Origin: an uncultured Eubacteriales bacterium
Lineage (GTDB): Bacteria; Bacillota; Clostridia; Oscillospirales; Oscillospiraceae
Direction: 5' to 3'
DNA length: 14,676 nucleotides
Assembly: GCA_900546295.1 (NCBI GenBank)
Contig: URCK01000040.1
Span: 1-14,676, forward strand
Numbering within the stretch: the first letter of the stretch is position 1; every line of letters begins with the position of its first letter. Positions 13,383 to 14,676 of the stretch are shown here, in pieces. The notes below the pieces were generated by a model, which had not been told where the DNA came from, searched no databases, and worked only from the letters and a program-made list of their open reading frames with translations. The position numbers were made by a program, and so were the translations under genes.

Positions 13383-14221
13383 CATTGCGCTTGCCGCTCA
13401 TCCGGCGCTTGGGTTTTTGTATGCGCGCGCAGGCGCGGCGCGGGCGCGTCCACGCCTAAGAAAAGCTTCAAGAGCCAGACGAAGAAGACGAGCACCAGCA
13501 CGGGAATGAGGCAGGAGGTGACGAGCATCACCGCCAGTGCCTCGAGAAAATCGTTGAGCACGTGCTTGAGCTTGTCGACTGCGGCGGTCGCGGCGGAGGA
13601 AACGCCCTCCGTCACCTTGGAAAAGAGGCCGGAAAGGCCACTTTTTGCTTCGCTGTCCGCGTTTTCATCCGTCGCCTTGCCGATGGCCTCGGTTGTCTGC
13701 ATGGCGGATTCAACGGTCGCGTCGATGGAGGCGCGGTACGTCGTTTCGATCGAGTCGGAGAGGAAAATGCTCGTCGGGATGATGAGCACGACGGCGAGGG
13801 CGAAGAGCGCGAGCTTCTTGGAAAGCGCGCGCAGCGTGTCGCGGCAGAAAAAGAGGCTCGCCGCCAGCAGCAGGCACGCAAGCGGCAGCAGCACGCGGAA
13901 GGCTGCACCCGCCATGACGGTCAGCAGGTACTTTTCAAGGAAGATCGCGCACAGCACGATGAGAAAGTACCCGCTCAGGTCCGCGAGCTTTTCGGCGATG
14001 GGGGTGGCGGCGTCGCCCGGCAAAAGCGTGATGGCGGCGGAGGCGGCGGTGGAGGCCGCCGTCAGCTCAAGCACCGTCTCCTGCTTCTTGTCGAGCGATT
14101 CGATGGCGTGAGAAAAGGTCTGGGGTTGGCTCATCTTCTGCGCGACGGGGAAGAACGAGACGAGCGCAAGGGCCAGCAGCAGCGCCGCGGCCACAAGTTT
14201 TTTGCTTACTTCGCTTTTCAT
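13382..14221 (-). CDS. Unrecognised multi-pass membrane protein
   Basis: I do not recognise this 279-residue protein. An N-terminal signal-like segment (8-27) is followed by a polar region (28-83, including ESLDKKQETVLELTAAST), then hydrophobic spans at about 84-100, 104-126 and 135-154. A polar, Ser/Ala/Thr-rich helical stretch follows (155-227), then a long hydrophobic span (228-256) and a basic/polar tail. The start at 14221 is set by AAGGAG 8 bases upstream; a longer open frame upstream overlaps the preceding gene and is rejected. It follows the YgiQ-family gene after 29 bases on the same strand, so it is probably co-transcribed. No catalytic motif is visible. Confidence 0.8.
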   Translation of the reverse strand: MKSEVSKKLVAAALLLALALVSFFPVAQKMSQPQTFSHAIESLDKKQETVLELTAASTAASAAITLLPGDAATPIAEKLADLSGYFLIVLCAIFLEKYLLTVMAGAAFRVLLPLACLLLAASLFFCRDTLRALSKKLALFALAVVLIIPTSIFLSDSIETTYRASIDATVESAMQTTEAIGKATDENADSEAKSGLSGLFSKVTEGVSSAATAAVDKLKHVLNDFLEALAVMLVTSCLIPVLVLVFFVWLLKLFLGVDAPAPRLRAHTKTQAPDERQAQ

Positions 14222-14250
14222 GGGGAATTCTCCTTGCTTGGGATGGGGTG

Positions 14251-14676
14251 TCAGCGTTTCTTCGGCTTGGCCCAGCCGGCCTTGCGCTTGAAGGGCTTTG
14301 CCTTTTCGCCTGTTTTCGCGCCCTTGCGCGAATCTGAATGTGCATTGGGCTTTTCCGCCGGTCTTCCGTTCTTTTTCGCTCCTGCGGCGCTCTTTTTGCC
14401 GCCCTGCGGCGCAGGCCGGCTGTCGCCGTAGGGACGCACAAGGCACTTCGGCCCGTAGCCGATGAGATCCTCGCGCCCCGCCTTTTTCAGCGCCTCAATG
14501 ACGAGCTTTTTCTTGTCCGGGCGGAACCACTGGAGCAGCGCGCGCTGCAATTCCTTGCCGTGCGGCGTCGTCTCGGCGAAGACAGGCGTCATGTCGCGCG
14601 GGTCGATGCCGGTATAGTACATGCAGGTCGAGAGCGTGCCGGGCGTGGGGTAGAAGTCCTGCACCTGCTCGGGCTT
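14251..14676 (-). CDS. ygiQ: YgiQ-family (UPF0313) radical SAM protein, C-terminal end only
   Basis: Only the last 141 residues are in the window; the gene continues past the right edge, so the radical SAM CxxxCxxC motif is not seen. The first visible residues read KPEQVQDFYPTPGTLSTCMY, then YTGIDPRDMTPVF, LQRALLQWF and DLIGYGPKCLVRP, closely matching the conserved C-terminus of YgiQ proteins as I know it. The function of this family is not established. After the conserved end (about 65 residues before the stop), the tail is a low-complexity Lys/Ala/Gly/Pro-rich extension, probably disordered and perhaps nucleic-acid binding. Confidence 0.9.
   Translation of the reverse strand, partial: KPEQVQDFYPTPGTLSTCMYYTGIDPRDMTPVFAETTPHGKELQRALLQWFRPDKKKLVIEALKKAGREDLIGYGPKCLVRPYGDSRPAPQGGKKSAAGAKKNGRPAEKPNAHSDSRKGAKTGEKAKPFKRKAGWAKPKKR

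Noticed and set aside
14222..14446. N-terminal extension of the leftward membrane protein gene
   Set aside because: It overlaps the conserved YgiQ coding end in another frame and is Arg/Lys-rich; the start at 14221 has a good ribosome binding site and opens with a signal-like segment.

Overview
The window is GC-rich chromosomal DNA (most genes look about 60% G+C, while the short intergenic gaps are AT-rich). It has strong AGGAGG-type ribosome binding sites, intrinsic terminators and tightly packed operons. The mix of genes (short-form CstA, a TM1266-family regulator, ThrH beside a long-form ThrC, a YgiQ-family radical SAM protein) suggests a GC-rich anaerobic Firmicute of the Oscillospiraceae/Clostridia type. 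That placement is inferred from gene flavour, not from any marker gene. No tRNA, rRNA, CRISPR array, transposase or phage gene was recognised.

Region 1 (1-5731) is a divergent aspartate-family amino acid locus. Leftward, hom, lysC and asd are translationally coupled (overlaps or gaps of a few bases) and encode homoserine dehydrogenase, aspartate kinase and aspartate-semialdehyde dehydrogenase. Rightward, thrC is followed by a ThrH-type enzyme. The 187-bp gap between hom and thrC carries face-to-face promoter candidates, an inverted repeat at the predicted hom start point and an 8-bp hairpin in the thrC leader. Together these genes take aspartate to threonine, with ThrH standing where a homoserine kinase (ThrB) would be expected.

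Region 2 (5732-8511) holds cstA, a short-form CstA/BtsT-type transporter with its own promoter, an operator-like repeat, codon use suggesting high expression, and a perfect terminator. Only 20 bases after the terminator begins an unrecognised two-TM protein. A bidirectional terminator separates it from the convergent recQ.

Region 3 (8512-10665) is recQ (leftward) and a 321-bp gap with no gene on the plus strand. The gap holds a recQ promoter candidate, a possible 10-codon upstream ORF overlapping the recQ start, a promoter for the rightward operon, and a leader of about 190 nt ending in a terminator-like hairpin.

Region 4 (10666-13382) is a four-gene rightward operon: a TM1266-family small protein (the 'iron-only hydrogenase system regulator' family), a lipoprotein substrate-binding protein of the NMT1/SsuA type, a permease and an unusually small ATPase. 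A small predicted ligand-binding or regulatory protein leading an uncharacterised importer behind a possible attenuator is the most promising unexplained system here.

Region 5 (13382-14676), leftward, holds the 3' end of a YgiQ-family radical SAM gene followed by an unrecognised multi-pass membrane protein, which converges on the importer operon at a shared bidirectional terminator.
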